A stretch of 64,000 nt of DNA from JBBIPZ01 sp037442505 [NCBI: Deltaproteobacteria bacterium] (GTDB taxonomy: Bacteria; CALINM01), in the NCBI GenBank assembly GCA_037442505.1, contig JBBIPZ010000005.1, forward strand, positions 1 to 64,000, given 5' to 3'. The translations under genes and the position numbers were made by a program. Under the pieces are notes generated by a model. That model saw only the letters and a list, made by a program, of their open reading frames with translations, was not told where the DNA came from and ran no database searches. Position 1 is the stretch's first letter. The number at the start of each line of letters is the position of its first letter. Shown here piece by piece: positions 54,466 through 63,964 of the stretch.

Positions 54466-55286
54466 TGGCAGAAAAATTACATTTTTTCAAATTGAGTGGA
54501 TCTGGTAATGACTTTGTTATTGTAGATAATTTTAAATTAAAGCTCCCCTTTGACTTTTATAAGGGGATTGTTACCAAACTTTGCAATAGAAATAACGGTA
54601 TTGGTGCTGACGGCTTGATTGTGTTAAATCAAGGAGAAGGCGTTGATTTTAGATGGGATTTTTTTAACTCTGACGGAAGTGTCGCCGAAATGTGTGGTAA
54701 TGGTTCTCGGTGTGCAGCGAGGCTTTTTGCTAATCTTTACGGTAAACGAAAGATATCTTTTCAAACGCTTGCAGGCGTGATATATGCCGAAGTTAATGAA
54801 AATCTTGTAAAGGTTAAGTTATCCGATTCATCAAATATTGTTGACAATATGGAAATCTACATGGATGGTGAAATGGTGGTTGGCAGTTTCGTTAATACAG
54901 GAGTGCCGCATTTTGTTATTATTGTTGACAACGTAAACGATGTTGATGTTAGAGGATTGGGGAGAAATATCAGGTTTCATGAACGTTTTGAACCGGCTGG
55001 AACGAATGTGAATTTTGTTCAAAAGCTAAATTCTTCTATGATTAAAGTGAGAACCTATGAAAGGGGTGTTGAAGACGAAACCCTTGCGTGTGGAACCGGG
55101 GCGTCCGCTTCTGCGATTATTTGTGGTTATAAAAATCTTACTACTTCTCCGGTAAAGGTTATAACTTCTGGAGGGGAAGAACTTTTTATCTATTTTACGA
55201 TTAATAATTCAAAAGCAACCGAGCTTTTTCTGGAAGGAAATGTTAAGTTAATCTGTGAAGGCGATGTTTTTTTATCAGAGTTATAA
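54462..55286 (+). CDS. dapF: Diaminopimelate epimerase
   Basis: A 274-residue epimerase converting LL- to meso-diaminopimelate for peptidoglycan and lysine. The two catalytic cysteines lie in EMCGNGSRCAARL and LACGTGASASA, and the opening FFKLSGSGNDFVIVD is standard. ATG 54462 (or the directly following ATG 54465) overlaps the lysA stop. leuA follows after 15 bases. Confidence 0.97.
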   Translation: MMAEKLHFFKLSGSGNDFVIVDNFKLKLPFDFYKGIVTKLCNRNNGIGADGLIVLNQGEGVDFRWDFFNSDGSVAEMCGNGSRCAARLFANLYGKRKISFQTLAGVIYAEVNENLVKVKLSDSSNIVDNMEIYMDGEMVVGSFVNTGVPHFVIIVDNVNDVDVRGLGRNIRFHERFEPAGTNVNFVQKLNSSMIKVRTYERGVEDETLACGTGASASAIICGYKNLTTSPVKVITSGGEELFIYFTINNSKATELFLEGNVKLICEGDVFLSEL

Positions 55287-55301
55287 AAATGGAGGTAGGC
55301 G

Positions 55302-56840
55302 ATGAATATTGTCAAAATTTTTGATACTACATTAAGAGATGGTGAACAGGCTCCCGGTGCCACAATGAATCTGGATGAAAAGGTTAGAATCGCCTTACAG
55401 TTAGAAAGGCTTGGTGTTGATATTATTGAGGCTGGTTTCCCCGCATCATCAGATGGTGATTTTGAGGCGGTTAAAGCAGTTGCACAAAATATTACGAAAT
55501 CTGAAGTTGCAGGTCTTGCACGTGCTACGGAATCTGACATCGAAAGGGCATGGGAAGCAGTGAAATACGCTAATAAACCACGTATCCATACGTTTTTAGC
55601 TACTTCTGATATTCATCTAAAATACAAATTGAAGATGAGTAGAAACGAAGCACTCGAAAGGGCTGTTTATGCTGTGAAGTTTGCTAAAAAATTTACAAAT
55701 AATATCGAGTTTTCGGCTGAAGATGCTTGTAGGACCGATCTTAATTTTCTTTGTGATGTTGTGGAAGCGGTAATCGATGCAGGCGCCACAACGGTTAATA
55801 TACCTGATACTGTAGGTTATATCACGCCAAAGGAGTTTTTTGAAATTATCACGACAATTAAGACAAAGGTTAAAAATATTTCAAAGGCTACCATTAGTGT
55901 GCACTGTCACAATGATCTGGGGCTTGCTACTTCCAACTCTCTTTCTGCTTTGTTAGCTGGGGCAAGACAGGTTGAGTGCACCATAAACGGAATAGGGGAA
56001 AGGGCAGGAAACGCATCTATGGAAGAGATAGTAATGGCTTTAAAAACAAGAAAAGACTTTTTTCATCTCTCTACCAGGATTAACACAAAGCATATTTATA
56101 GAACTAGCAAGCTGGTTTCCCAGATAACAGGTATGATGGTTCAGCCTAATAAAGCGATTGTTGGTGCCAACGCCTTTGCTCACGAATCGGGGATACATCA
56201 AGATGGTGTTTTGAAAGAAAGATTAACTTACGAGATAATGACGCCTGAGTCGGTAGGTATTCCTCAAAGCTTGTTAGTATTGGGCAAGCTTTCTGGAAGG
56301 CATGCATTTAAAAAACGCATAGAGGAGATGGGGTATAATTTAACAGATGAGCAGTTAAATAAGGCATTTAAAAGGTTTAAGGAACTGTGTGATCAGAAGA
56401 AACATTTATATGACGAAGACATTGATGCTATTATTTCTGAAGAAGTTGTAAAGATGCCGGAAAAATATCACTTTGTGTATTTGAATGTTGTGTCTGGCAA
56501 TAAAACGACACCTTCTGCTACGGTAGAAATCGAAGTAGATGGCAAGCCTGTTAAAGAGGCTACTTTTGGAAATGGACCTGTTGATGCTGTTTTTAACGCA
56601 ATTAGAAAGGTCACGAAAACTAAAAGCAAGCTCATTAGTTTTGTTATCAGTGCTATCACAGGTGGTACAGATGCACAGGGTGAGGCAACTGTTAAATTAG
56701 AAGAGGCTGGAAAGCAAGTGGTGGGCAAAGGTGTAGATCCTGATGTTCTTGTAGCAAGTGCCAAGGCTTATATTGCAGCGCTAAATAGACTTGCATTTAA
56801 AAAAGAGGTAAACCAGGTAGCTAAAGAGGGGCTACCGTAA
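55302..56840 (+). CDS. leuA: 2-Isopropylmalate synthase
   Basis: A 512-residue enzyme for the first committed step of leucine synthesis (acetyl-CoA plus 2-oxoisovalerate). The catalytic barrel has FDTTLRDGEQAPGATM and the metal-binding HCHNDLGLATSN, followed by the GERAGNASMEE motif. The C-terminal ~130 residues form the allosteric LeuA dimer domain, so leucine feedback is expected. It follows dapF after 15 bases with a GGAGGT site. Citramalate synthase is the main look-alike, but the length and GERAGNA/NAFAHESGIHQDG pattern favour LeuA. Confidence 0.95.
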   Translation: MNIVKIFDTTLRDGEQAPGATMNLDEKVRIALQLERLGVDIIEAGFPASSDGDFEAVKAVAQNITKSEVAGLARATESDIERAWEAVKYANKPRIHTFLATSDIHLKYKLKMSRNEALERAVYAVKFAKKFTNNIEFSAEDACRTDLNFLCDVVEAVIDAGATTVNIPDTVGYITPKEFFEIITTIKTKVKNISKATISVHCHNDLGLATSNSLSALLAGARQVECTINGIGERAGNASMEEIVMALKTRKDFFHLSTRINTKHIYRTSKLVSQITGMMVQPNKAIVGANAFAHESGIHQDGVLKERLTYEIMTPESVGIPQSLLVLGKLSGRHAFKKRIEEMGYNLTDEQLNKAFKRFKELCDQKKHLYDEDIDAIISEEVVKMPEKYHFVYLNVVSGNKTTPSATVEIEVDGKPVKEATFGNGPVDAVFNAIRKVTKTKSKLISFVISAITGGTDAQGEATVKLEEAGKQVVGKGVDPDVLVASAKAYIAALNRLAFKKEVNQVAKEGLP

Positions 56841-56844
56841 AAGA

Positions 56845-57657
56845 TTAGAGTTCCATTACATTTATTGTAGGTTGTTTTTGTATAAAGCCATGTTTTCTGG
56901 CAAGTTTAAAGTATAAATTTAAGCTTTCGATATGGCTTTGGTTTAGTTCAAACGATAGTCTGTCCCAGTATTCTAAGATTGCTTTGTCAGACATCTCGAA
57001 ATTTTGATAGAAACTCTTTGCGAGCTCTTCTTTGTTATTTATAAAATAGCTAAATGACGTGATTAGAGATTTGTAAATAGATTTAATCACTGATAAATCA
57101 GTCAGGCTCTTACTTATTTGCCATAGTGCAAATGTAAAGGGCAGGTTGGTATTTTTATACCAGATCTCTGCAAGATCGTTATTGATAAGATTTTTATTTT
57201 TTTTTAGCTTTAAGGCGGCATCACCTATGTATAACACACCTTCTGCATCTTTTATAAGAGATGGCAAGTTTCTCGTTTCTGGGTCAAATTCCATATACTT
57301 TGCATTTATATCATAAAATTCTCTTAAAATAACCTTTAATAGCAAAACAGATGTGGCTGAATGGGAAGTGACGTAAAAAAGCCCAGTTTTAATGTCTTGA
57401 AGAGGTTTTTTTGTAACTAAAATTATGCTTTTAACGTCAACCTTTCCAGATATTGATAGGTTTGGAAGGATATTATATCCTTTTATTAACTCAACTGAAC
57501 TGGAAGGAGAGATATCAATTTCCCCTCTTTCGAGAAGCTTGTTTAGTTGTGTTGGTGTACCAGATACGATTTTGCCTGCAAAAGGCACTTTTCCTAAAAT
57601 TATAGCACCGTGTACAGGGATACAGTTTAAGTAATTGATATGTCCTAACTTAAACAT
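56845..57657 (-). CDS. mqnA: Chorismate dehydratase, futalosine pathway
   Basis: A 270-residue MqnA: it dehydrates chorismate to 3-enolpyruvyl-benzoate, first step of menaquinone synthesis through futalosine. Family marks are the opening LGHINYLNCIPVHGAI, GTPTQLNKLLERGEIDISPSSSVE and VTSHSATSVLLLKVIL, with YIGDAALK later. Length is typical. It is convergent with leuA (four bases apart) and overlaps the upstream DUF554 gene by eight bases. It indicates menaquinone-based respiration. Confidence 0.94.
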   Translation of the reverse strand: MFKLGHINYLNCIPVHGAIILGKVPFAGKIVSGTPTQLNKLLERGEIDISPSSSVELIKGYNILPNLSISGKVDVKSIILVTKKPLQDIKTGLFYVTSHSATSVLLLKVILREFYDINAKYMEFDPETRNLPSLIKDAEGVLYIGDAALKLKKNKNLINNDLAEIWYKNTNLPFTFALWQISKSLTDLSVIKSIYKSLITSFSYFINNKEELAKSFYQNFEMSDKAILEYWDRLSFELNQSHIESLNLYFKLARKHGFIQKQPTINVMEL

Positions 57658-58330
57658 GACGAAAGATTAATCCATAGACAATTATAAAGATTAGCGAAGG
57701 GAGCATATTCAATGTTTTAATTTGTTTAAGATTTAAGAGGTTTATTGCTATACCAAGCACTAAAATTCCACCTACACCATCAATAAACTCCATCATCTGT
57801 GTTGAAGATAATATTGTTAAGTGTTTGGCAAAGATTGTAATAAAGCCTTGAATAAAAAACACACTCACCACAGAATAGATAACCGAAATTCCATACTTTG
57901 AAGAAAGTATTATTGATGCAAAACCATCCATAACAGACTTTGTTTTTATAAGCAACACATCATCATACAGTCCATCTTTAATAGAACCAATGATTGTCAT
58001 AGAACCAACACAAAAAAGTGTTGTGGCGGCTATAAAACCATCAACATTACTTTGTTTTGATGAAATCTTCCTGCTTAATTTTTCTATCAGATTGGAAGTA
58101 TTTTCTTCTATATTAAGCATTGAGCCAAACACAGTCCCAAGAACGATACAAAACACAACGGGAATGATATCTTTACAGGTTGAAGCCATCTTGATGCCGA
58201 TAAAAAAGGTAAAAAGTCCAAGTGCGTTAAATACACAACTTTTTATTTTTTCGTTAATGTGTTTGCCCAGAAAAAGCCCGATGGTGCTACCAACAAATAC
58301 AAAAATGCTGTTAAGTATATATCCTTTCAT
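57650..58330 (-). CDS. DUF554 membrane protein
   Basis: A 226-residue inner-membrane protein with about seven hydrophobic segments. It opens with NSIFVFVGSTIGLFLGKHINEKIK and carries FCVGSMTIIGSIKDGLYDDVLLIKTKSVMDGFASI (landmark around residues 106-140) and GVGGILVLGIAINLL, the pattern of DUF554/YdfK proteins. No function is established for the family; a small-molecule transporter is often assumed. It is coupled to mqnA by an eight-base overlap. Confidence 0.88.
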   Translation of the reverse strand: MKGYILNSIFVFVGSTIGLFLGKHINEKIKSCVFNALGLFTFFIGIKMASTCKDIIPVVFCIVLGTVFGSMLNIEENTSNLIEKLSRKISSKQSNVDGFIAATTLFCVGSMTIIGSIKDGLYDDVLLIKTKSVMDGFASIILSSKYGISVIYSVVSVFFIQGFITIFAKHLTILSSTQMMEFIDGVGGILVLGIAINLLNLKQIKTLNMLPSLIFIIVYGLIFRHV

Positions 58331-58342
58331 TGCCTGAAGTTT

Positions 58343-58894
58343 TTAACTGTTTTTTTCGAACAGTTTGCAGAGTTTTATATAGTTCTGTGAGTTTAAGTCT
58401 AACTCTTTACACAGCTCGATATCAACTTCTCCCTCTGCCAATTTGGTCGCAAATGCCATACAACTTAAAAAACCACATTTTTTACAATTCGTTTTTGGTA
58501 AATAATTCAATATATCAAATACTTTTGGTGGATTCCATGCGGTAGTATCTGGTTTGATTGTCTCTTTGATGTCGTTTATGTGGTTTAAAAAATCTATTAC
58601 TTCTTTCGCTACCTCTTTTGCTTCTTCGCTATTATTGAATTTTGCGATGATAATTTCATCTTTTTTGATGGCAACATTCCAGTTTCCTTTTTTCTCCGGA
58701 AAACCAGTAAAAGGAAATCTTATCCAGTTAATCTGAGGAAGAAAACGGGCTTTATTTACATATGAATTTAGATATGGTAATAGAGCACTTAAATCACTAT
58801 CAACAGTCATAAAAAGCCTTAAAATACCTGTGCCCGGAAGGCAAACGATATTGTCGATACTCTTAATTTCGTAGTGATTTATTAAGTTTGACAT
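58343..58894 (-). CDS. Fe-S cluster-binding protein with RnfB/ACDS-type 4Fe-4S domain
   Basis: A 183-residue soluble protein. The C-terminal 50 residues hold a four-cysteine 4Fe-4S motif (C137, C140, C145, C162 in LPKTNCKKCGFLSC and IELC) of the kind found in RnfB and in the corrinoid Fe-S protein of acetyl-CoA synthase. The N-terminal 120 residues (IVCLPGTGILRLFMTVDSDLSALLPYLN) match no domain I can name. It is followed 12 bases later by the DUF554 gene and then mqnA. It may deliver electrons or act as a cluster-dependent switch. Function unknown. Confidence 0.8.
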   Translation of the reverse strand: MSNLINHYEIKSIDNIVCLPGTGILRLFMTVDSDLSALLPYLNSYVNKARFLPQINWIRFPFTGFPEKKGNWNVAIKKDEIIIAKFNNSEEAKEVAKEVIDFLNHINDIKETIKPDTTAWNPPKVFDILNYLPKTNCKKCGFLSCMAFATKLAEGEVDIELCKELDLNSQNYIKLCKLFEKNS

Positions 58895-58905
58895 AGTTTT
58901 ATTGG

Positions 58906-60546
58906 CTAATCACACTCTATACGATTTTTTCCCGTTCTTTTTGCACGGTATAAGCGAATATCAGAAAGAACCAGCAGGTCCTGGATATCATTGCTGTCTT
59001 CTGGAAATGCAGCAACTCCAAAGCTTGCTGTAACATGTATAGATGAACCATTAAAATTAAACTCTCTGTTACGTATCAGTCTTCTAATCTTTTCCATACA
59101 TTTACATGTATTTTGTTTATTAGTCTTGGGCATCAGCACAAGAAACTCTTCTCCGCCATAACGACAGATAACATCAGCTTTTCTCATATTCTTTCGCATA
59201 ATCTCTGATATTGCTTTTAACACTTCATCTCCACTTTCATGTCCATAAGTATCGTTAATCTTCTTGAAATCATCAATATCTATCATGACAATAGAGAAAT
59301 CGTATGAATAACGCTTGCTTGCCTCTAACTCGTTAATTAAAAACTCTTCCATGTATCTTCTGTTGTAAAGGTTCGTAAGATGGTCTTTGATTGATAATTT
59401 TACCTGAAATGTTATGTCTTTAAGTATCAGTTGCATAGCTTGTGTATCAGATGGTCTTAAAAAATAGCCAGAAAGCTCAAAATACTTCTCTCCAATTTTT
59501 ATTTGATTTTTTTCGATCCTGTTATTTTTTTTCAGTTGAGAATAATAATCTTTCCACTGTTGTTTTGGTATCAGATGGGTTATTGATTTGTCGATGAGAT
59601 TTTCTCCAAACTCATCTCTTGCCTTTGTGTTACACCATTGAATAACTTCATCGTCACCAATGCTTATTACGTCTATTATAACTTCTGGTAGAAAATTAAG
59701 GATATCTTTCGCAAACTTCAATTTATCTTCGAGAAATCTACTGTAACTACCTTCTAAATTTCTTAAAATATCTCTTTCTGTTATTATACCAACTGGTATG
59801 CCTGAATTATCTTCAATAACGACACGTCTTATACCCTTAGTTTTCAAAAGATTCACAACGTCTTTTAAATCGTTATCCAGCTTAACAGAGTAAATTGGGA
59901 AAGACATAAATTTTGCAACTTTTTGTTTTAAATCTATCTTTTTAGCGGAAAGTTTTAAGATATCTCTTTCAGTGATGATGCCCTCGGCCAAATTTTTGTC
60001 ATTAGTTATGATCACAGAACTGATGTTATTTTTTACCATTGCGCCAAGAGTATTTTTAAGAGAAGTTTTTTTATTAACAGTAACAAGATTTCTAAAACTG
60101 GCAAAAATATGAAAAACTTTCAAATTTTCTTTAGCAAGATCATTCTCTAAAAAATTTATAAGATCTTCCTGATTTAAAACTCCTTTAAAGTTGCCACTAA
60201 AATCTATAACTACGAGCCGGCGGATATTGTTATCAATCATGATGTTTAGGGCAAAAATAATTGTTCGTTGTTCGCTAACAGTAATTAACGATTTTGAGAT
60301 ATGGTTTATTGCCTTTTCCTGTATTGATATACCGTTATAAAGCATCTTTACAACATCTCGTTCTGTAAACACCCCAACTGGCTTTTTTCCCTTAAGCAAG
60401 ACTACCACACCTTTTCCGTTCTCATTCATTTTAGAGATGGCTTGTTCTAATGTGGAGTCATGATTAACGAAAAAACCATCGTGAGTAACAATATTTTTGA
60501 TAGTTAAATTACTCGATATAGAGCTAAACGGCATCTGTTGTTTCAC
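58906..60546 (-). CDS. Diguanylate cyclase with four CBS domains and a PAS domain
   Basis: A 546-residue soluble protein: two CBS pairs at about 18-135 and 148-270 (each with the GIITERDIL or GVFTERDVV ending), a PAS domain at 285-385 and a GGDEF domain at 385-545. The active site is GGEEF (464-468) with the inhibitory RxxD site RKAD at 455-458, five residues before, so it should make c-di-GMP and be product-inhibited. CBS pairs bind adenine nucleotides, which suggests energy or nucleotide control of c-di-GMP synthesis. The start overlaps the sugar kinase end by 23 bases, and the same leftward operon contains nucleotide-sugar genes, pointing to control of a surface polysaccharide. Confidence 0.92.
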   Translation of the reverse strand: MKQQMPFSSISSNLTIKNIVTHDGFFVNHDSTLEQAISKMNENGKGVVVLLKGKKPVGVFTERDVVKMLYNGISIQEKAINHISKSLITVSEQRTIIFALNIMIDNNIRRLVVIDFSGNFKGVLNQEDLINFLENDLAKENLKVFHIFASFRNLVTVNKKTSLKNTLGAMVKNNISSVIITNDKNLAEGIITERDILKLSAKKIDLKQKVAKFMSFPIYSVKLDNDLKDVVNLLKTKGIRRVVIEDNSGIPVGIITERDILRNLEGSYSRFLEDKLKFAKDILNFLPEVIIDVISIGDDEVIQWCNTKARDEFGENLIDKSITHLIPKQQWKDYYSQLKKNNRIEKNQIKIGEKYFELSGYFLRPSDTQAMQLILKDITFQVKLSIKDHLTNLYNRRYMEEFLINELEASKRYSYDFSIVMIDIDDFKKINDTYGHESGDEVLKAISEIMRKNMRKADVICRYGGEEFLVLMPKTNKQNTCKCMEKIRRLIRNREFNFNGSSIHVTASFGVAAFPEDSNDIQDLLVLSDIRLYRAKRTGKNRIECD

Positions 60547-61441
60547 CTATACATTTTTTAGCAATTGCAAAACCGCCACAAATACCAGCATTGTCCTGTA
60601 AAGAAGATACTTTTATTTCAACAGTATTGAAATGTATATCAAATGTGTGTTCTTTAAAACCTTTCCTAATTTGGCTTTGCATAATATCAAACGCCTGACT
60701 AATGCCACCAGCAAGAACAATTAATGAAACATCGGTAATATTTACAATACTTGCAATACCTACACCAAGATGATAAGCAGCCTTATCAAAAATCTTTAAA
60801 GCAGCTTTGTCGCCTTTTTTAGCAAGTTCGTAAATCTCTTTAGGTTCTAACTCTAAAGCTGTTGCTTGAGCAAACTGTCTTTTGATGGCTATGCCAGAAG
60901 AATAAGCCTCCAGACATCCTTTTTTACCACAACCACACACAGGCCCGGAAGGGTGCAGGACTATATGTCCAATCTCTCCGGCCATTCCTTTTGAACCACG
61001 GTAAAGATTGCCATTCAAAAATAGACCACCACCTATACCTGTTCCTAATGTTAAAAGTATGAAGTTATTGATAGCTTTAGCAACACCAAAATAATGCTCA
61101 CCGATAGCAAAAAGATTAGCGTCATTTTCAATAAATACAGGAACACCAAGTGCTTTTATCAATGTTTCACGTAAAGGAAGGTTATTCCATTCTGGAAAAT
61201 TGGGCGAGGTTGTGACAATGCCATCACTGGTTATTAAGCCTGGTACACCAATACCAATAGCAACAATTTCTTTGAATTCTTCAAATCGGTTAAGTTCAGA
61301 AGTAATTGTAGATACAATATTTTCACATTGTTGAAATGATTTTGAACTAAAACGCCATGACTTCTGAATATTTCCATCAACACTAAAAATGCCTATACGA
61401 CAATTAGTTCCGCCAATGTCAATTCCAGCTATATATTCCAA
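60524..61441 (-). CDS. ROK-family sugar kinase (glucokinase-like)
   Basis: A 305-residue kinase: ATP site AGIDIGGTNCRIGIF, catalytic aspartate in VFIENDANLFAIGE, second phosphate loop LGTGIGGGLFLNG and the zinc-binding signature GHIVLHPSGPVCGCGKKGCLEAYSSG (landmark). The zinc motif and EAYSSG are typical of glucokinases in this family, but N-acetyl-mannosamine or fructose kinases look alike. It overlaps the CBS/GGDEF gene and follows the UDP-glucuronate decarboxylase by 18 bases. It could make glucose-6-phosphate that leads to UDP-glucose. Confidence 0.9.
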   Translation of the reverse strand: MEYIAGIDIGGTNCRIGIFSVDGNIQKSWRFSSKSFQQCENIVSTITSELNRFEEFKEIVAIGIGVPGLITSDGIVTTSPNFPEWNNLPLRETLIKALGVPVFIENDANLFAIGEHYFGVAKAINNFILLTLGTGIGGGLFLNGNLYRGSKGMAGEIGHIVLHPSGPVCGCGKKGCLEAYSSGIAIKRQFAQATALELEPKEIYELAKKGDKAALKIFDKAAYHLGVGIASIVNITDVSLIVLAGGISQAFDIMQSQIRKGFKEHTFDIHFNTVEIKVSSLQDNAGICGGFAIAKKCIGETTDAV

Positions 61442-61459
61442 GTTCCCCTCTCTGATTTA

Positions 61460-62395
61460 TTAAAGACATTTTTTAAAATATTCTATTGTATTTTTGAGAC
61501 CTTCTTCAAGTGAAACCTTAGGTTCCCAGCCAAGAATAGTTTTGGCACGAGATATATCAGGTTGGCGAACTTTTGGATCATCTATAGGCAATGGGTGATA
61601 TACAATTTTACTTTTTGAATTGGTAATCTCTATAATCTTTTCAGCTAACTGTTTCACAGTCATTTCGTTAGGATTTCCAATATTCACTGGATAGCAATAA
61701 TTGGACATTAGAAGCTTAAAGATACCATCGACAAGGTCAGAAATGTAACAAAAGCTTCTTGTCTGGCTTCCGTCACCAAAAACCGTGATATCTTCTCCCA
61801 TTAATGCCTGCGAAATAAATGTTGGTATGGCTCTTCCATCGTTTATGCGCATTTTAGGACCATAAGTATTAAAAATACGAACAATACGTGTGTTAACCTT
61901 ATGATAACGATTGTAAGCCATTGTCATCGCTTCTGCAAAACGTTTTGCTTCGTCATATACGCCACGAGGACCTATAGGATTAACATTTCCCCAATAATCT
62001 TCATTTTGTGGATGAACAAGCGGGTCTCCATAAACTTCAGAAGTGGAAGCAAGCAAGAATCTCGCACCTTTTTCTTTTGCTAACCCCAGTGTTTTATGTG
62101 TGCCCAAGGCCCCAACTTTCAATGTCTGGATAGGTAAATTGTTATAATCAATAGGACTTGCTGGTGATGCAAAATGTAAAACGTAGTCAATCTTACCCGG
62201 AACGTGAATATAATTTGTTACATCCTGCTTAATGAACACAAAGTTTTCATTAGAGAAAAGATTTTCGATATTTTTAATGTCACCCGTTAAAAGGTTGTCC
62301 ATGCATATAACTTCAAAACCTTTATTTATAAAATACTCACAAAGGTGAGATCCAATAAACCCAGCACCGCCTGTAACTAATACACGTTTTTTCAA
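61460..62395 (-). CDS. UDP-glucuronate decarboxylase (UDP-xylose synthase)
   Basis: A 311-residue short-chain dehydrogenase of the nucleotide-sugar type: NAD site [37 protein letters not shown] and [29 protein letters not shown] (landmarks), catalytic Tyr/Lys in [11 protein letters not shown], and [14 protein letters not shown]. This combination is typical of UXS, which turns UDP-glucuronate into UDP-xylose. It overlaps ugd by four bases (ATGA), and Ugd makes its substrate, which strengthens the call. Confidence 0.92.
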   Translation of the reverse strand: MKKRVLVTGGAGFIGSHLCEYFINKGFEVICMDNLLTGDIKNIENLFSNENFVFIKQDVTNYIHVPGKIDYVLHFASPASPIDYNNLPIQTLKVGALGTHKTLGLAKEKGARFLLASTSEVYGDPLVHPQNEDYWGNVNPIGPRGVYDEAKRFAEAMTMAYNRYHKVNTRIVRIFNTYGPKMRINDGRAIPTFISQALMGEDITVFGDGSQTRSFCYISDLVDGIFKLLMSNYCYPVNIGNPNEMTVKQLAEKIIEITNSKSKIVYHPLPIDDPKVRQPDISRAKTILGWEPKVSLEEGLKNTIEYFKKCL

Positions 62396-63693
62396 CTATT
62401 TCTCCCTATACCAAAATATTTGAACCCCATCTTTTTCAATTTTTCTTTTGAGTAGATGTTCCTACCATCAAAGATAACAGGATTTTTAAGGATTGACTTT
62501 ATTTTTTCAAAATCAGGGTTTCTAAATTCTCCCCATTCGGTTATTAAAAGTAGTGCATCTGCTCCCTTGAGTGCATCGTAACTATCTAAACATATTTTAA
62601 TTTTATTACCAAATATTTTTTCAGCCTCTTTGGATGCCTTTGGATCGAAAGCCTGTATTTTTGCGCCCAGAGACATTAGATCCTGAATGATAGTGATAGA
62701 AGGCGCCTCTCTCATATCATCTGTGTTTGGTTTAAAAGAAAGCCCCCAGATAGCAAATGTGTATTTTTTTAAATTTTTGCCAAAATAATTAATAACTTTT
62801 GCGGAAAGTTCGTGTTTTTGTCTCTCGTTAACTTCTAATGTAGCCTTTGCTAATTTAAAATCAAATCCAGTAGTATCAGCAAGATGTACAAGTGCCCTCA
62901 CATCTTTTGGAAAGCAAGAACCACCAAAACCAACGCCGGGAAAGAGAAAAGCATAATTTATTCTTTGGTCAGCACCCACACCTTTTCTCACCATTTCCAC
63001 ATCAGCACCCACCTTTTCGCATAACAGAGCCACTTCGTTCATAAACGATATCTTTAGAGCAAGTAGAGCATTGGCGGCATATTTGGTCATTTCGGCACTT
63101 TCGTTATCCATAAAAATGATAGGTCTTTCATTTCTTACAAAAGGGGCGTATAACTCTCGCATCGTTTCAAAGACAAAGTTATCATCAGCTCCAACTACAA
63201 CTCTATCAGGTTTCATAAAATCATCTATCGCCACACCTTCTTTTAAAAATTCAGGATTGGAGCAGACATGGATCTTATATTTACAGTCTTTTACTATTTC
63301 TTTTGCACGTTTTGCTGTGCCAACTGGAACTGTGCTTTTTAAAACTAAAATTTTAGAAGCGTTTGCGTACTTTTTTACTGTCTCAACGCATTCAAAAACG
63401 TATGAAAGATTGCAAGAACCATCATCAGAGGATGGAGTCCCAACGGCAATAAAGATTATGTCAGATTCTTCTACGCCTTTCTTGGCATTTGTTGTAAATA
63501 GCAGACGCTTTTCTTGAAGGTTACGCAAAAGCAGCTCTTCCAAGCCTTTTTCGTATATGGGAGGAATGCCTTTTTTCAACAGATTGATCTTTTCAAAGTC
63601 AACGTCAACGCTTATTATATGATTTCCAGTTTCTGCCAAACACACCGAAGTAACCAAACCTACATATCCAGATCCAAAGACAGAAACTTTCAT
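62392..63693 (-). CDS. ugd: UDP-glucose 6-dehydrogenase
   Basis: A 433-residue enzyme oxidising UDP-glucose to UDP-glucuronate with two NAD. Marks are the NAD site [17 protein letters not shown], the [10 protein letters not shown] strand, the catalytic cysteine in [13 protein letters not shown], and [14 protein letters not shown]. It is first of the leftward operon ugd, UXS, ROK kinase and CBS/GGDEF, with GGGGGAG close before the ATG. The tRNA cluster lies directly upstream on the same strand and may share a transcript. Confidence 0.97.
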   Translation of the reverse strand: MKVSVFGSGYVGLVTSVCLAETGNHIISVDVDFEKINLLKKGIPPIYEKGLEELLLRNLQEKRLLFTTNAKKGVEESDIIFIAVGTPSSDDGSCNLSYVFECVETVKKYANASKILVLKSTVPVGTAKRAKEIVKDCKYKIHVCSNPEFLKEGVAIDDFMKPDRVVVGADDNFVFETMRELYAPFVRNERPIIFMDNESAEMTKYAANALLALKISFMNEVALLCEKVGADVEMVRKGVGADQRINYAFLFPGVGFGGSCFPKDVRALVHLADTTGFDFKLAKATLEVNERQKHELSAKVINYFGKNLKKYTFAIWGLSFKPNTDDMREAPSITIIQDLMSLGAKIQAFDPKASKEAEKIFGNKIKICLDSYDALKGADALLLITEWGEFRNPDFEKIKSILKNPVIFDGRNIYSKEKLKKMGFKYFGIGRNS

Positions 63694-63716
63694 AACTCCC
63701 CCATATTTACATTGAA

Positions 63717-63801
63717 TGCCTAGGGCGGGACTCGAACCCGCACGGAGCTAAGCTCCAAGGGATTTTAAGTCCCTTGTGTCTGCCAGTTCCACCACCCAGG
63801 C
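63717..63801 (-). tRNA. tRNA-Leu (anticodon TAA)
   Basis: An 85-base tRNA. Acceptor GCCTGGG pairs with CCTAGGC (one G-T pair), the anticodon loop reads CTTAAAA, a long variable arm (GGAGCTTAGCTCC) marks the leucine class, and the T arm is GCGGGTTCGAGTCCCGC. CCA is not encoded. Confidence 0.97.
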
Positions 63802-63812
63802 ATCTCCATTGG

Positions 63813-63883
63813 AGGCACCGACCGGATTCGAACCGGTGATAGTGATTTTGCAGACCACTGCCTTACCACTTGGCGACGGTGCC
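63813..63883 (-). tRNA. tRNA-Cys (anticodon GCA)
   Basis: A 71-base tRNA. Acceptor GGCACCG pairs with CGGTGCC, the anticodon loop is TCTGCAAA, and the T arm is ACCGGTTCGAATCCGGT. CCA is not encoded. It lies 11 bases from tRNA-Leu and 9 from tRNA-Gly, in one leftward cluster. Confidence 0.97.
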
Positions 63884-63892
63884 AAAAAAAAG

Positions 63893-63964
63893 AGCGGGAA
63901 ACGGGATTTGAACCCGCGACCCTCGCCATGGCAAGGCGATGCTCTACCGCTGAGCTATTCCCGC
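63893..63964 (-). tRNA. tRNA-Gly (anticodon GCC)
   Basis: A 72-base tRNA. Acceptor GCGGGAA pairs with TTCCCGC, the anticodon loop is CTTGCCATG, and the T arm is GCGGGTTCAAATCCCGT. CCA is not encoded. It is the most upstream gene of the cluster that is visible; others may lie beyond the window. Confidence 0.97.
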
